Source: Symbiodinium natans (taxonomy: Eukaryota; Sar; Dinophyceae; Suessiales; Symbiodiniaceae). Taken from it: a DNA stretch of 64,000 nucleotides. The translations under genes were made by a program, and so were the position numbers. Location: assembly GCA_905221605.1 (NCBI GenBank), contig CAJNDS010002567.1:294914-358913 (forward strand), written 5' to 3'. Below the pieces are notes generated by a model. That model had not been told where the DNA came from and did no database searches. It worked only from the letters and a program-made list of their open reading frames with translations. Positions 23,420 to 37,147 of this stretch are shown here, one piece after another (the first letter of the stretch is position 1; each line of letters opens with the position of its first letter).

Positions 23420-24518
23420 GAATGCAATAGCATTTTCCAGTCACTAGGTTCCTTGTTCAAGCTTCTTGACTTCTGAGGCCCTGAGCAGCGCATCTCAAGC
23501 ACTGGATATTGATCAAGATCCTCAAGGTCCTCGCAGCGGGGACACGTGTCAGAGTCACCCTCCACCCGATGTCATTCGTTTGTGATTGAAAAGAGTTTCG
23601 AGATGTTTTGTGTGGTGCATGTTTCCATCAGAGGCGGCGGAGAGCTTGTACCTCTCTGGGGTGGCCGAACTGCACTGACTCGGCAAAGACAGTGTTGGTT
23701 TTCCCGAATGCGCAGCAGTAGGCTTCCTTTTTTCAAGAGTTGGGGTCTGGGGCTGGGAGGTTCCCACCGGCGTGCGTTTTGTGTGCGCACAGCGTTCGAA
23801 AGCGTTCGCAAGCGTTCATTCTGAAATGGCACGGGCGCGGAAGGCCTTTGATGGGCTCAGCTGAGGCCTGCCGCGGGCTCGGCTGATGTTGGCGAGGACG
23901 TTGAGCTCGGCGGCCCACAGCCTGGCCCTCTGCAACATGCAAGGCCAGCACGGCGTCGTGCTTTTCACGGTGTTTTTCTATGTTGGGTTGGATGCGTGCA
24001 GGGGCGAGGCGCGAGCGCATGCTTGCGCAGTGGACCAGTCCGGATGAGATGTTCAAGCTGGCGCAGCACCAGCCCGGGTCTCGCTTTGTAGAACGCCGTG
24101 TAGCATCAGCGATTTTTCACAAAGAGGCTTTGCTGTAGCTGAAGGATCCAGGTCGCGATCTCGGAGGCATGATGCACAACACCACAGTGTTGGAGACCTC
24201 AGGTCCTTGTACGGGCTCATCAGCACTCTATCCATGCTGCTGTTTAGCTGATTTGCTCACGTGCAGAGCAAAGTTATTGCGCAGCATGAAATTCCTCATC
24301 ACTTTGGTAGAGGCAGTAGAGGCAGTGTGGAGACCTATGCAAAATGGGTAGATGTGGGTGGCTGTATATGCAGGTTTTGCAGGCATGGCCCCAGAACTTT
24401 TCAGTGCGGTCACTTCCAGCCGTACTTCAACAGCAGTTCCTTGAGACAGCTACTTGTCACGAGCTGAGCAGCACCCAAATTGCGACCCATGGATAATCTG
24501 CCTGCCGCAGTGTGACAG
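23420..24518. other. no gene recognised
   Basis: Short frames only. It should contain the 5' processing site of the ankyrin gene. An AG directly precedes its first ATG (24517-24518), which would fit a trans-splice acceptor but is far too short a signal to be proof. Confidence 0.3.
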
Positions 24519-25640
24519 ATGATGGATGGAGCGCCGCCAGCAAAGCGACCCAGAATGGAGTCGAATGGTGAATCGGGTGGTGTTGCGATACCTTTTGGGG
24601 GTGCCATGTCGAGCTTTTCGGCAGGACCCCCGATGTCGGGTCTGGATCCCATGGCATCGCTGCTGGCCATGACAAATGCCATGACAACGGGTGTCCCTGG
24701 CATGACCAACCCGGCTGTGGCCTTTCCCATGGGCTTGGGTGCCTTTGGTGTGCCAGGAGCGACGGCGCCTTCGGCTCCTTCCATGCCAGCGGTGCCGCAA
24801 GCGATGTCCCAAACGATGCCCCAAACGATGCCCCAAACGATGCCCCAAACGATGCCCCAAACGATGCCCCAAACGATGCCCCAAACGATGCCAACGATGC
24901 CTCGGTCGGCGCCGCGACCGCGAGCTGGCCCGGTCATCACAAAACCCGCCGTGCGCACGGCCGACCATCGAAGCCCCACAGAGATCAAGGAGGAGCTTTT
25001 CAGGCAGGGAATTGATGTAAAGGGCTTGACATCGACGCGGGAGATGCAGAACAAGCTCCATGAGACAGAGGCGAATGTCAAAAGAGCGGAGGCCACTAAG
25101 AGGCTTGATCGTCATGCTGACCAGAGGCTATTATCTTGCTTCACTGAGGGCCTTGCGCCGGGTCAGGATGTGATGCTTAAGATGCTGGAGGGTGGCTCAG
25201 ATCCCAACACCGTGTCTGAAGGGAGCGGCAGTGGCTTCGCATCTGGGATGACTCCACTGCTTGCGGCTGCCTCCTGGGGTAAGGTGGATGAGGTGCGGTT
25301 GCTCATCGCCGCGGGAGCGGACCTCCGTGTCCGAACCCCCAACATGAACCAAACGGCAATGCACTTGGTGGCCGGCGGCAACATCGAGTCTTGGGGGGTT
25401 GAGAAGACCATGGGATTGCTTCGCCTGCTCGTTCACAAGGCGCGTCCCTCTTCAAAGTCTTGTGGTAGTTAGCCGGTAGTGTCGGGGTTGTATCGGGGTC
25501 AGCTCCAACCACTTGCTGGCGACTTGCAGGCTCCAGAACTGCTGGCGGAGAAGAACGCGTTGGGCAAAACTCCGCTAGATTGTGCCAAATATGAGAAGAA
25601 GCGTCAGCAAGCTGCATACCTGGCCAGCCTTCCTCGTTGA
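24519..25640 (+). CDS. SAP-like / ankyrin repeat protein, two exons
   Basis: Exon 1 is 24519-25439 (307 codons) and exon 2 is 25530-25640 (36 codons, stop 25638-25640), giving 343 residues. The N-terminus has a basic PPAKRPR motif like a nuclear localisation signal. Residues 30-130 are low-complexity Met/Pro/Ala/Gly with a tandem MPQT repeat at 96-123. Residues about 153-182 (TEIKEELFRQGIDVKGL) resemble a SAP motif. Ankyrin repeats follow from about 215: MTPLLAAASWGKVDEVRLLI (244-263), then NQTAMHLVAGGN. Exon 2 completes a repeat with LGKTPLDCAKYEKKR. Splicing CACAAG|GC...CAG|GCTCC (25440-25529, GC-AG, 90 bp) joins LLVHK to APELLAEKN and restores ankyrin spacing; reading through instead gives a stop at 25470-25472. 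An in-frame stop at 24513-24515 supports the start. The role is probably a nuclear adaptor (inference). Confidence 0.82.
24804..24887 (+). repeat. coding 12-bp repeat (MPQT)n
   Basis: Seven consecutive in-frame 12-mers of the form ATGCCCCAAACG, the first with TCC for CCC, encode MSQT followed by six MPQT. The six copies are identical at the DNA level, so the repeat expanded recently and copy number probably varies between strains. Confidence 0.95.
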
Positions 25641-25852
25641 GCGAAGGCAAGTGAGTAGGCATGCATTTGCAAGATCAGGCAGCAGAGCCTGTCTCGCCAA
25701 GTGAAGCAGACTTTGCGATGACATGATTCTCATGGATCCGGGCTTCCACCTACACTGTGGAAAGACTCATTCGGCAGCTTATCACCATGGCCGGTCAAAG
25801 AAGCAGTCAGAAAAGGTAATCGATGCTGTGCTCGCCTTGGTCCTCCATGTCA

Positions 25853-25876
25853 ATATATATATATATATATATACAT
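25853..25876. repeat. (AT)n microsatellite
   Basis: Run of about ten AT dinucleotides, then ATACATATCT, forming the left edge of the large compound microsatellite. Confidence 0.95.
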
Positions 25877-25884
25877 ATCTGTGC

Positions 25885-26364
<480 letters not shown>

Positions 26365-26644
26365 TGTGTGCGTGTGGGCGTGTGTGCGTGTGTGCGTGTG
26401 TGCGTGTGTGCGTGTGTGCGTGTGTGCGTGTGTGCGTGTGTGCGTGTGTGCGTGTGTGCGTGTGTGCGTGTGTGCGTGTGTGCGTGTGTGCGTGTGTGCG
26501 TGTGTGCGTGTGTGCGCGTGTGCGCGTGTGCGCGTGTGCGCGTGTGCGCGTGTGTGTTGCGTGTGTTGCGTGTGTGTTGCGTGTGTGCGTGTGTGCGTGT
26601 GTTGCGTGTGTGCGTGTGTGCGTGTGTGTGTGCGTGTGTGTGGG

Positions 26645-26684
<40 letters not shown>

Positions 26685-26727
26685 TGGGTGTGAGTGAGAG
26701 AGAGAGAGAGAGAGTGTGTGTGTGTAC
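26365..26727. repeat. TGTGCG / TGCG / GA compound microsatellite
   Basis: TGTGCG-type hexamers from about 26365 shift to TGCGCG (about 26513-26545), then TGTGTTGCG variants, then a TGCG tetramer run (about 26645-26685), a GA run (about 26697-26714) and a short GT run. With the AT, GT and CTGT blocks the array is about 870 bp long. Confidence 0.92.
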
Positions 26728-26949
26728 GCGTGCGGGCATGCGTGCTCTTTCACCTCCCATGGTATATTGCCTGACATTGAAGAACCAGCAAAAGTTCAAG
26801 CTGGGATTTAGTCAAAAAGGTGCCGTCTTAGTTATTTGCAACTCCGCAGAAAGCAGCGGGATCCATGTTGCACATTTCGACAACGTAGATTTGATGATCG
26901 TGAAATTTGGGATTGTCAGCCCCCCAGCAACCATCTTTGCATGATTACA

Positions 26950-29900
26950 TAGCAAGACCTTGCTTTCTGATGTTCAGACCGGAGGCTGCAAAGGACACGT
27001 AGGAGAAGTTCCAAACTTGAGATCCCACAGCCCGAGACGTAGTAGTCTTCGACTGGCAGCAGAGGTTGGAAGTTTATCCTTGCTTCACCTAGCTGTAAAC
27101 TAAATCAAGCACCTTTCTTGTCATCCCAACAAGCTGCTTCTCGATCCAAGTGGCTGCTACTCTCCATATCTGCCAAACGTTGCGCGAGCTGGTAAAGCAC
27201 ATTTTTGCTACAGTCAACGTGTCAACGTTGCATTCGGACATCGGACCGCTTAGTCCGACAGGTCAGTTCCGGCGAGCATGCGCTTTTTTGGCAAGGCATC
27301 TTGTGGCACAGCTGCATGTAATTGGAGCTTCAGCAATTGCGGGCATCACAGCGTCGACGTGTGAGATTCTGTTGTGTGAGTGCAGCTCTCTCCTTCACCA
27401 GAGTTGCCAAGGTATGCTGCCATGGGCGAGTCTTTCTTTTGCCAGGTGCATGTTGCACAATGCTGCACAAGGGGGGGGAGTTTGTTCACGCAAATGTAGT
27501 TGCAAAACATCACGGCCACACCTCTATTCTCTGTCCCAATGATTCGGATTTTTTTGATTCAGTACACGAGCCAGGATGCTCGGATGCTCTTGGCAATCTT
27601 GTTGACCATCTATGCCAATCTTGACAGATGTCGGCAGAAGTAGGCATTGCCCAGTTGTTGGCCACCGCTGCGTTAATCACGAAGCAGGCAGCAGTCTGAG
27701 GGAGACGGAGTGGGCATATGTGCGGAAAGAGCCCTGACAAGGCAGTGGTGCGAGAAGACTCGACGGAAGTTGTGCAGCGGTCCTTGATTCTTGGTGTGCG
27801 CTCACGTCCACCTGCCCCCGCTGCTCTGGGGGTAGTTACATGGTCCCTTCATATGGTCCCTTACCTCCTTTACAGGGTTCTGAAGTATGGACCCTTGGGT
27901 TGTATAAGGTATATAAGAGTATATAAGGGGTCTCCATTGAAGGGCCCATATTGAGAGCCCCATGTCACTGCCCTAGGAGCTGCTGCTCCTGCCCTTTTCC
28001 TCCAAAACATCCCCAGATCGCATGAGATACCGATCACTGCCTGCCATCAATACTTGGCCCTCGTTCGATGCCCGTACCCGAGTCCACATGCATAGTACGG
28101 GCACAGGAGGCTGCGCATGGTGCACTGTCGCATGAGCGTAGTAGCCTTGGAGGATTCTTTTATGTTTGTCCAGACCCTGCATGGACTGCAGTCTTGTCAT
28201 CCAAGCCAAGCCATTTCCAAGGACAACCTTTCAGAACTCTCTTCGATGTTTCCAGCATCCTGGCAGAAGGTGTGCAAGTGACATGAATCTTCCTCACAAT
28301 CTTTCGCAAGTGTGCCTAGCATGCTGGCAAGGTTGGCCGGAAGGACGAACAGCCTGCAGTACGCCGATGCTCTAAAGGATTATGGGAAGGCCTATACTCT
28401 CACACATCCACAGCCCACTTGTGGCAAGATGCGTGAATGAGAACTGTGAGGTGCTCTGTGGCGTGGACCCGGCAGCAGGCAGAAATGCTCAGAAATCCCA
28501 GCAGTTCGTTTCACATGTCGTGTATGTCAATGTCAGGTTTCGTGAAAGCTTGATTTTGGCATCCCGGCAGTCAGCTTCGGAAGCTCTGAGGTGAGCGTGC
28601 GCTGAGGGCATCTCTTCACATCCTTCGGCGATCCTTGGGAAGTTGCTTGGCAATCTCTAGGCATCGTGGCAGCATGCTCCATTTCATGTACTTACTCTGT
28701 ACTACTCTGTCTCTGTGCTTCTGTAGATCCAAAGCATCTTCAGTTTGAGTGCCAGGGGTTTTTTGGGGGGTTGGTGCGATCTTTAGGTGGACATCCCTGC
28801 ACACGCCGCTCGGATTCCCCAAACAGCTGCCTTTGCCCACAGCCTTGGCAGTTTTTCTCAACAAAAACTGGGAAGTCCTATATTTGTTTTGGTGTCATTG
28901 GCATCCGTTCATGTGTTGCTGAGGCAATGTGTGCCGCTTGCTAGACAGGGCTGACACCGACAGCACTTCCATGGAGTCGGCTGGCAATGAACATGCACAG
29001 ACATAGCGCCGTGAAGCTCGATTCTTCCAAGTCCGCCTTCGTCACCACGAAGCAGAGAACAACATTCACAGGACCCTGTGTCTGCGACTCCGTGGCCAAC
29101 CTTCCCCCTGTTCTTCCTTCTTCGTGGAGGGTTTCATCACCGTCCAGAAAGCTGTGAGCACGTACCGGCAACAGTCGGGGCTGCACCTTGGCAGCTGTGA
29201 CAGGAAGGAGCACCACGAACATGAACACCTCTTTGAATCTCGCTGAGAAGAAGATGCAAAAGGCAACATGAGGCGAGGCAACTCTTCATAATCTGAGAAT
29301 GGACAAGTTTCCTGACTGTGCGGTTGAGCAAAAAGGAATCTTGTCCTTACTGTGCTGGCAGAACGCTGAGTGCAACTTCTTTTGCCGAAAGTGTTGCGTT
29401 GCAGACTCTGGTAGACAGTGCGCAGGTCTGTCCAACTTTCAACCACTTCAAGACCAGCACAGCGTGTGAATGCTGCCACTCAGAAACATCGTTGTGTTTG
29501 TTGGACCTCGTCATGGGGGCAGAACATTGGAAGCCTTTCCATTGATGCACAGCTTTGGGCCTGGAGATCTGTGACCACACCTGTCCGCAAGAGGCTCAGC
29601 AGCAAGCGCCTTGAAGTACCCCATGTTTACGTGCCATAAGTGTGAGAGATGCTCCATGTTCGTGCAGAAGCAAAGGCAGTCCACAGAGGCAGTAGTAGGG
29701 TAAGTATGGCATTGGTAGCCGCAATGGCTGGCGCAGCCGAGGATTGCTGGCTTTAAGAACTCCTAGTAGGCATGTTTCAATGACGCCGAGTTCTGTTTCC
29801 CTCAGAAGGTGCATGGCTGATTTTCTTCCTGAACATGTTCTTCAATGACTGCAGCAAGGCACTGAAATTCATTACAAGCCTCTCTCGTTATGGGCTGCCT

Positions 29901-30640
29901 TCATGTTCCAGACATCTTTACTAGTCTTTCTACCTTCTCTCTTCTTAAATATGTCCTCCCGTCGTACCCGGACGATTGAATGCTATGCCATGCTCTGCCC
30001 CCGACCAACATTCAGAGACAGCATAAGACTCAATTCAAGAGAGAGGGCCAGTTCCCTCCTAAGCTTTCATTCTTGCAAAAGGCTACTGGCTGCAAAAGAA
30101 AGCGCCTGCCCAAATCGCCAATCCGCACACAGGATGTGGGGGAGTAGCTTCTCAAAAGCTCGGGAAGAGAGCCATCCCCCAAGAAATGCTTGGCCCCATC
30201 CCAAAGGGCGGGAAACACAGGGGAGGGCGGACACCCCCAGACAAGGTCCGCTGCTCCCAAGCTCCTTGAAATCGCAGCGCAAGGGTGACACTGCCAACAG
30301 GTCTTGGGCAGCGTATTCCGACGCAACACGTGCATCGAAGATTGCCTGCAGCTCAAGCTGCACGACTGTAATCGTCTGCCAGTACTTGCTGCAGTTCAAG
30401 GCTCCATGCAGCATGCCGACACCTTGCTGCGAAGATTGGCGGTCGCGATCCCCAGGCCAGCATTGTTGACTTTGTGTCCAGGTTGGAGCAGTAAAAGTCA
30501 GTCCGTTTGTCTGATTTGGACTGTCTGCGGCGCTGACCACAAGGCAGTGGCCAACATATTGTGATCGCTGGCGACGGTAGTGGCCTCATGAACTGAAGAC
30601 GTAGAAGCTCACAGTCGAAAACGCAGGGGGTTGTTGAGTC
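26950..30640. other. no gene assigned; scattered possible exons
   Basis: 3.7 kb without a recognised family. The more protein-like short frames are near 27478-27622 (NDSDFFDSVHEPGCSDALGN), 28136-28284 (PFRTLFDVSSILAEGVQ) and 28415-28592 (VNENCEVLCGVDPAAGRN). None is long or conserved enough to name. They could be exons of the gene that continues at 30.6 kb. Confidence 0.3.
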
Positions 30641-30644
30641 CGAG

Positions 30645-33600
30645 GTGACTTCTCCCGACTTGCTGGCAATGGAAGCTATCTCAATAAGAGGTGCTGCAGG
30701 CAGTAGTGCTGCTGTTGTGAATGCGTCGACAGGTCGAGATCGACGGGTGAGACCGGACATGTTGAATTACAGCTATATGCTGGACGCTTGTGTTGAGGCT
30801 TGGCCCAACAAACTTCGCAGGGCCCGGCCAACGCTGCTCAGGCTCATGGCTTTCCGTTCAACTGTGGCCCTTGCATGCCCTTGCCATAGACTCGACAGAC
30901 CGGAGATCGAAGGACTGCGCCATATCACAACGGCGAGACGCGCCCTCCTTGGCAGCGTCGGCTGCCCAAATAGCCCGAGAAGGTGCAGGCCCTTGGGAAA
31001 TCCCTGTCAAAGTTTCAAAAGCTTGGGTGATCTTGGGTGTGCAGGCTCCGAACCCCAAGGGCCTGCCAACATCATTTGGGGCTGCGGGCAGATGTCGTTG
31101 CGAGAGCCAGCCTTGACAATGGCCATCAGAGGCCTTCGGGGCGTGGGTCAGATGACAATGCTCTGTCCTCTCAGTGTGTGCAGAGGAACTGTCCGCGCCA
31201 CGGCATCCGGACTTTCGCCACAGAACATAGCAAATGCTGCCTGGGCCCTCGTTCTGGCCTGAGTCGATCCGTCGTCTTGCGCTGCAAAGTGTTAGGTCCG
31301 CTCGGATGCTACATAGGGATATGGCTATCTAAAGCGCGTGGAGAGCTCGAATAGACGAGGCTGCTCCGCTCGCAGCAGGCGAGGAGGTGCCGAGCGCAGA
31401 GCAGAGGGTTTCAGAAAGCATCGGTCCAAATCAGAAGAAAACCCCCCAAAAAGCAAAGGAGGACCAGATACGGAAAAGACAGACAAACGAAATATGCAAA
31501 CCCGAAACCAAATCTGAGTACAGCATTTCCTTGTGCGGTTGCTGCTGTGCTTTGGACCTGGGATTTCAGGCCTCATGTTTTTTTTTTGGTGGGGGGTGTT
31601 GGGGCTCCTATCTATCCATCTATTTAGCTATACATATGTGTATGTACATATATGTATACATATGTATATATATATATATATATATTTCTATATTTATATT
31701 TGTTTCTCATTTTTTGTTTTGTTTTCTTTTGTGTTTTTGTTGCTTTTTGTTTCAGAGGTTAGGATTTTTGAGATTTGGGTTGTTTAAGGCTTAGGATTTT
31801 TAAGGTTTAGGGGGCTTTTCGTCGGGTTAACGTTCTATTTCTTTTGTTCTCCTGATCTTGGCCTCTGTTTTGTCTTGAACCTTGTCTGGTTTTCGATTTC
31901 GCGTGTGTTTTCTGATGTTGTCTTTGTTGTGAGCTTGCCTAACTTGTTCTCGACTTTAGTTTTTCTATTTGCTGAGCTCCCCTTCGTTCCTTTTGCCTCT
32001 GTACTCAGGTGTGCTCTGTGATTTGCAGATCTGCGTTGTTTTCTCATTACTATGTCAAGGTCTGTTTGTCAGAGTATATCACTATGCGTGCTTTCCTCAT
32101 TTCTCCGTTTACTGATTGGCCTCTCCGTGTTCTTTGGTCTCCATCAGATTTTTGCCGTCAGAGGTGTCTACGGCAATTGCAGACGCTGCACTTCAACAGC
32201 AGTGCCAGAGGCATAGATATCCGGCTATACCACAGCATGTCCCCAAACAACGTGAGCAGCAGCTTCCGAGGCTGGTCTGGGAATCAAGGCCTGGCAAACC
32301 TGGCGCAGTCATCTGCCAGGCTGTGGTTTGCTGATGTTTTTGATTTGCTTGCTGTTGTTGCTTTGCAACGTAGTCGTGATCTATGACTGGAGAGCTTCCA
32401 GGTTGGCATCCGGGAAGCAGCCGGCAATTGCTGCTGCCAGTTTTAGGGGCAGAGAGGCTGCCCAGCTACTTGTCACTGACATGTCTGCTTACCATGTCTA
32501 CCTCTGGAGGCCATGAACAGTATGGATCCGCAGAACTTGGCCAATCTCGCATGAGATTGCAGCACTTTGGAGGCATGTGAAGAAGTGCGCTCGATTTCGA
32601 TTTGTCAAAGGGCACGAAGTAAGAGCATATTGGAGGGTTTCCATGAGATGTGACGTGGCATGGACATGTCGAATATAGGGCTTGCAGTCAAAGACTGCAT
32701 GACTGAGCAATGCAATTCACCCAATTTTGCATCATGACGGCTTGCAAGAGTAGTCTTGATCCAATGCGGGAAGGCAGCTGCGATGCCAAGCTAACTTGTA
32801 GCACATGGTCGCTTATAGCAAAGCACGTTTAGTGCAGAAATGCCTTGAAAACAAGGTGCTCACATCTGCCTTGATTGGCACTCTTATGGAGCACTGCATG
32901 GAGCACTGCATGGAGCACTGCATGGAGCAGTGTATGGAGCACTGCATGAAGGCAGTGGGCCTTCTGCCGCTGAAGACGACTGACGAGACGGCGAAAGTGA
33001 AAGTTTCTGCTTTGACCTCGGTGATTTTTGTTTCTGGGGATTGGTGGGCTGGCAAACGTTGCTTTCCGCATCCAGCCGAGAGGAATCTGACCCGCAACAT
33101 CCCAGCAATCTGGCCCGAAGGCCCGAACATGATCGATCCGAGCGTTGCTGCTCCCAAATGTTGACAACGTTTGACAAGAGATGAGCCCGTTTCATGCGAG
33201 TATGCTCTTCTGGAGAGGTATGCAGCGCCTCGATGTGGCAGGCTTTAATGCTTGGAGTGCTTATGTTGCTGCCTTTCCGCTGTCATCACCCCAGCCGTGC
33301 TGTCGCATGCACATGCGATGGTGCGCCACAAACAAGAGCCCAAACGAAAACGCTTGTGAACCTGAGAGCACCTCTTATTCGTCAATGCCCCCGTTCTTCG
33401 CCTCTCTAGCTTTCTGTAGTGATCTAAACGGTACTTTCCTCGCGCAGTTTCAAACTCATTCAGTTCTCATGAGAACTGACTCCGATAGCAGCGTCTTCTT
33501 GGCTGGTCTACTTCAACAATTTCATCTCATGAAGTCCGAACTCTGCCAGCGCAAGTGAAGTATGACCCACGACTCCTGCACCTCCGGACTTTGGAGTCGA

Positions 33601-35408
33601 ACGCAGCTTCTGAACACAGTAGTGACTCAGTAGTGATCAAAAATGATCAAAACACTGCTTCGAGGACAACAGGAATGTTTTTGAGATTGGGAGATTCCAG
33701 TGCAGTGGATGCCATGCTCTTTCACCACAGGTTGCTGCTTTCACATGATTTCTCACAAATAGCTCACGGCTGGTATAAATGGAACAGCATGATTTTTGGC
33801 GCAGTGCTAAATAGCTTTTCATGATGACCATGCTGAGTATAGGTCGCCTTGCTGCTTGTGTTTCTGAGTGGTCTCTCTTCGGCCAGATGGCAACCGTCGA
33901 TGGAAGCGCTCTGTTCTCAAGGAACCTCGGCTGAAAATTCATGACTCCGTACGAGCATCAGGGCATCCATGAGCATCCCATGGTTTGGAAAGTTTGGAGA
34001 GCCTTGCTGGAGATGGTCTCGCGAGGCCTCCAGCTGAAGCATGAGCTTGACCCACAGGCCATCGCAAATCAGGCCAGTTTTAAGAGAGGAGAGTCTCATG
34101 GTCTCCTGTGACCAGACGGTGCGTCGATCCCGGCAGCACAGAGTTTTGAATGCTGTTGCTTGGCAGGTTCGGGGGCGCAGGAGACCTGGATACAATGGCC
34201 TGGCATTGCTACAGGGTCTTGAGCCCGTCACGTTTGGTATCTTCTGCTGCACAGCACAGATGGTGCCCCAAGCTGCGCCGATTGCTACAGAAGTTGAGGT
34301 CCAGGCTGCACCTTACTGCAAAAGCTTGCGCGGGTGCCTCAGAGCGTGTGTGTTTAGTCTGAGCATCGGTGAGTTCAGAGTCCAATGTCGCTAAGGTGTT
34401 CCACCAACCAGAACTTGGTCAACACGGCCTGGACGTGGGCGGTGGTGAGCTACCGTGGCTCGGCGACACATCGGCCATTTGCATGCTTTCACACTGCAAG
34501 ATGGCTTGAATTTGAACCTACTGCATTGAACTCTCCAGGGGAAGAATCTGGGAGGTTTGGCCTTGCACCTCAAGTTCCGAAGGCTAAACGGTCTCAGGAG
34601 CAGCATGCCTCACCCGCTAGTCGCTAGGGTTTTGCGTTTCATGTGCTTCGCTGTAGAGACACATACGGAGAAATACACAACTATTGTTTTTGACAAAAGG
34701 TTTCCCCAGGCCTTTGTTATGCCCATGTGCCATTGGCCCCATATGATTTCTCTTGCCGAGGTGGCGAAGCTTCACCAGGCGCCCCGAAGCTCTCATCACT
34801 TTACCTTCTTGAGAGTCCAAGAGCCTGTGTTCCGAGGATGGCATGATGCCCATTGTTCTCCGACCAAACGAATAAGGATTCCCGGAAATACGCCGCGTAG
34901 CCTGGCTCAGTCGCCCAAATCTTGAACCTTGCTCTCGGAACAGACATAAACCGATACGAACTTGGTTGAGCCGGTGTCGGGGCATTCGTGTGCGGCTTTC
35001 TGTCATGGCATACAGTACAGTCTACAGTTCTTGACTGAGAAATCACTACACCGCCCTGAAAGGCCACCTTGGGTCACTCCTGAAGTCACACTTGAAAAGA
35101 GTTGGTGGAAGGAACCGTTGTAGGTCTTGGATTGTGCAGAGCCATAGGCATTGCAAGGATCTCTTCTGCGCGAAGTGGCAGTGGCTTCCTTGCAGGTGCG
35201 ACGATGAAAAGCGCCTTCAGCTGAGTTGAAGAGCTGCGATCTCAGTCTTTTCTATGCTTACGACACGCACTGCAACAGAAGCAAAGACAGCGCGAAACAG
35301 TTGTTCAGGACATTTGGGATTGATGCCTCCAGGTCCGACACGCAGCACATTGGGAATTTTGTCTGGACGCTAGCGACATTGCAGGTGCACTGCAGGTGCG
35401 GCAGTTGA
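30645..35408 (+). CDS. OPR/RAP-like helical repeat protein, PQNLANxAW repeats, multi-exon
   Basis: At least seven open segments carry variants of one helical repeat. They are EPQGPANIIWGCGQMSLREP (about 31050-31110), GLSPQNIANAAWALVLA (about 31210-31260), GNQGLANLAQSSARL (about 32281-32325), MDPQNLANLA (32522-32548), LDPQAIANQA inside a 56-codon frame at 33941-34111, TNQNLVNTAWTWAVV (about 34403-34447), and DTQHIGNFVWTLATL (about 35335-35380). The core (D/N)xQ(N/G/H)(L/I)(A/V/G)N(x)(A/V)W resembles repeats of octotricopeptide, FASTK and RAP-type RNA-binding proteins, which act on organellar transcripts. The copies lie in different frames, so each is in its own exon. Between them, 30930-31028 (APSLAASAAQIAREGAG) also looks coding. 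Start, stop and exact exons are unknown. It may be continuous with the gene at 37-39.6 kb. Confidence 0.6.
31628..31688. repeat. AT-rich TATG/TATA microsatellite
   Basis: TACATATGTGTATGTACATA-type sequence leading to a (TA)n run of about 26 bp, inside the repeat-protein gene and presumably intronic. Confidence 0.85.
32886..32945. repeat. 12-bp tandem repeat ATGGAGCACTGC
   Basis: Five 12-mers; the fourth has two substitutions (GAGCAGTGT). In one frame they read MEHC repeatedly, but stops and context give no support for a protein here. Confidence 0.9.
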
Positions 35409-37147
35409 CACACAGTCAGTGTACTGGATATGCTTGGCAGTTGCATGTTGTTGCTCAGGTTTGTTGCTTTTGTTGCTGACCAGTTAGTTGAGCAGTTGTT
35501 TCGACAAGGCTGCCGCTGCAAGTCCTGGGCTTGCAGTGTTGCCGAAAAGCCTGCCAGCCCACTTTCCAGGACGTGAGCAGCAGTCTGGGAGCGAAGTGAG
35601 CTGTTTATGAAGTAACCAAGCACGCCGCTTGCAGGGCGCTTCTCTAGAGATGCTGATGCAGCTGCTTTCAGGAGCCTGCCAATACTGGCTGGGCCACGGC
35701 ATGCTCCGCCGAGCGACAGGTGAGGGTGAAAGGTGAGTATATAACGCGAGAAGCAAGAAGAGCTCTGCTGGTGCTTTTCCTTTTCGGTGCCAATCCGAGA
35801 ACGGAAGGAGCAGCTCCTGGCAACGATTCTGAAAGAGGCCCTTGCCGGGCCTGTTTTGCTCTGGATGAAGTCTGCCTGCCTTCTGTTGCGAGGCGGCAGT
35901 TGAACGTAAATGGCCCTCCAGGCCATTCGGCTGTCATCGATGACTCGCCCTCGACAGCCGGCTGGAGCCTGAAGCTATCGTTGGCAGTGGCTCGGAGTTG
36001 GAGATGTTGGAGTGGTTTGCCAGTTCTTCGACTGCCTGGATGCGCTTCCAAGCCGGAGCTTTGTGAGCCATCGGCCCACATTTTGGAAGTTGCGCTTCGA
36101 TTTGCTCATCTGCAGTGGCGTTTTGTGCGTTGCCTTCTCCGATGCTCAGTGATTCCTGTGAGGGTTGCTTGAGTTGCCTGAGGTCCGGTCGGCAACCTGC
36201 TTGGACCGGCATTGGAGGCTCGGGAAGGGGCGAAGGAGCGGTTTATGCCCGAATGCAAGACTGCAACTCAACCGCTCTCAGCCTGAAAGGAAACCAGAAC
36301 ACTGAACCTGGAGGCTGAGGTCTCTAAAGCCAGGGCCACATAAGACCTCAACGCCAAGACGCTGTTGACGCCCTTTCCGCACTGACATCCACAAGATCCC
36401 GCTCTCTACCATGCTCCCAGAGAATAAGCCTGTGCGATGTAGTCAATGTAGCCCTTGAATCCTCAATTTGAGCTCTGCCGAACGCCCGGCAGAAACTGAA
36501 TCAAAGCAACCTTACTTGGTTCTCCGGAAGATACCACTGCAACCCAACATGTATGGGAGCTCCCTGTTCGGGGTTTGGCATGATTTGGCTGGCCCCAGAG
36601 GCTGAAAAAGCACGCACAAGAGATCAGAACAACACCGCAAAAGAACCGGCAAGTGACTGGATATTCCATCCGAGACCTGTTCAAAGGCTCGCTCTGATTG
36701 ACTTTGTTTGCCCTTGTTGACTTGCCAGGAGTTTCACCTCTCTCTCGCCTCCACTTTGAGCGGAGCTGTCGAATGCGACATGAGCGGTAGAGAAGTGGCT
36801 GACATCAGTCAAAAGACAGACAGGCTGCGGTGACACTCGGCCACCACGCCTGATTTCTCAATATTCATGTCGTGGCTCAGGATGTGACGGCGATGCGGCC
36901 CGAGCTTGCCAGTTGTAGCATTTGGGTGGACGTCAGCGATGGGCTTTGACAAGTTAAATCGACTCAGCCCAGAAGGATCCTGAACCCACGACAAACAAGC
37001 TCGCATCTGTACTGTTATATGCTAGACATTTGACGAACTGTCAACAGTTGCCAGTGCCAATAGTGGAAGATTGCAACTAGGCCTAGCAATGCTTGGCAAA
37101 TTGCCTGCCAGCATGGCAGCAATTTCATTGGATGCTGGCGCCGGTGA

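Noticed and set aside
27895-27935. TATA-like words (GGTATATAAGAG, GTATATAAGGGG)
   Set aside because: They look like TATA boxes, but dinoflagellates lack a normal TATA system and no gene start is seen downstream. Two copies close together fit a short local duplication better.
29903-30469. Plus-strand frame of 188 codons
   Set aside because: Composition is rich in Ser/Arg/Cys without helical or domain pattern, and opposing minus-strand frames are just as open. No support as a gene.
35258-35926. Minus-strand frame of 222 codons
   Set aside because: No motif and irregular composition; the + strand at the same place carries the DTQHIGNFVWTLATL repeat.
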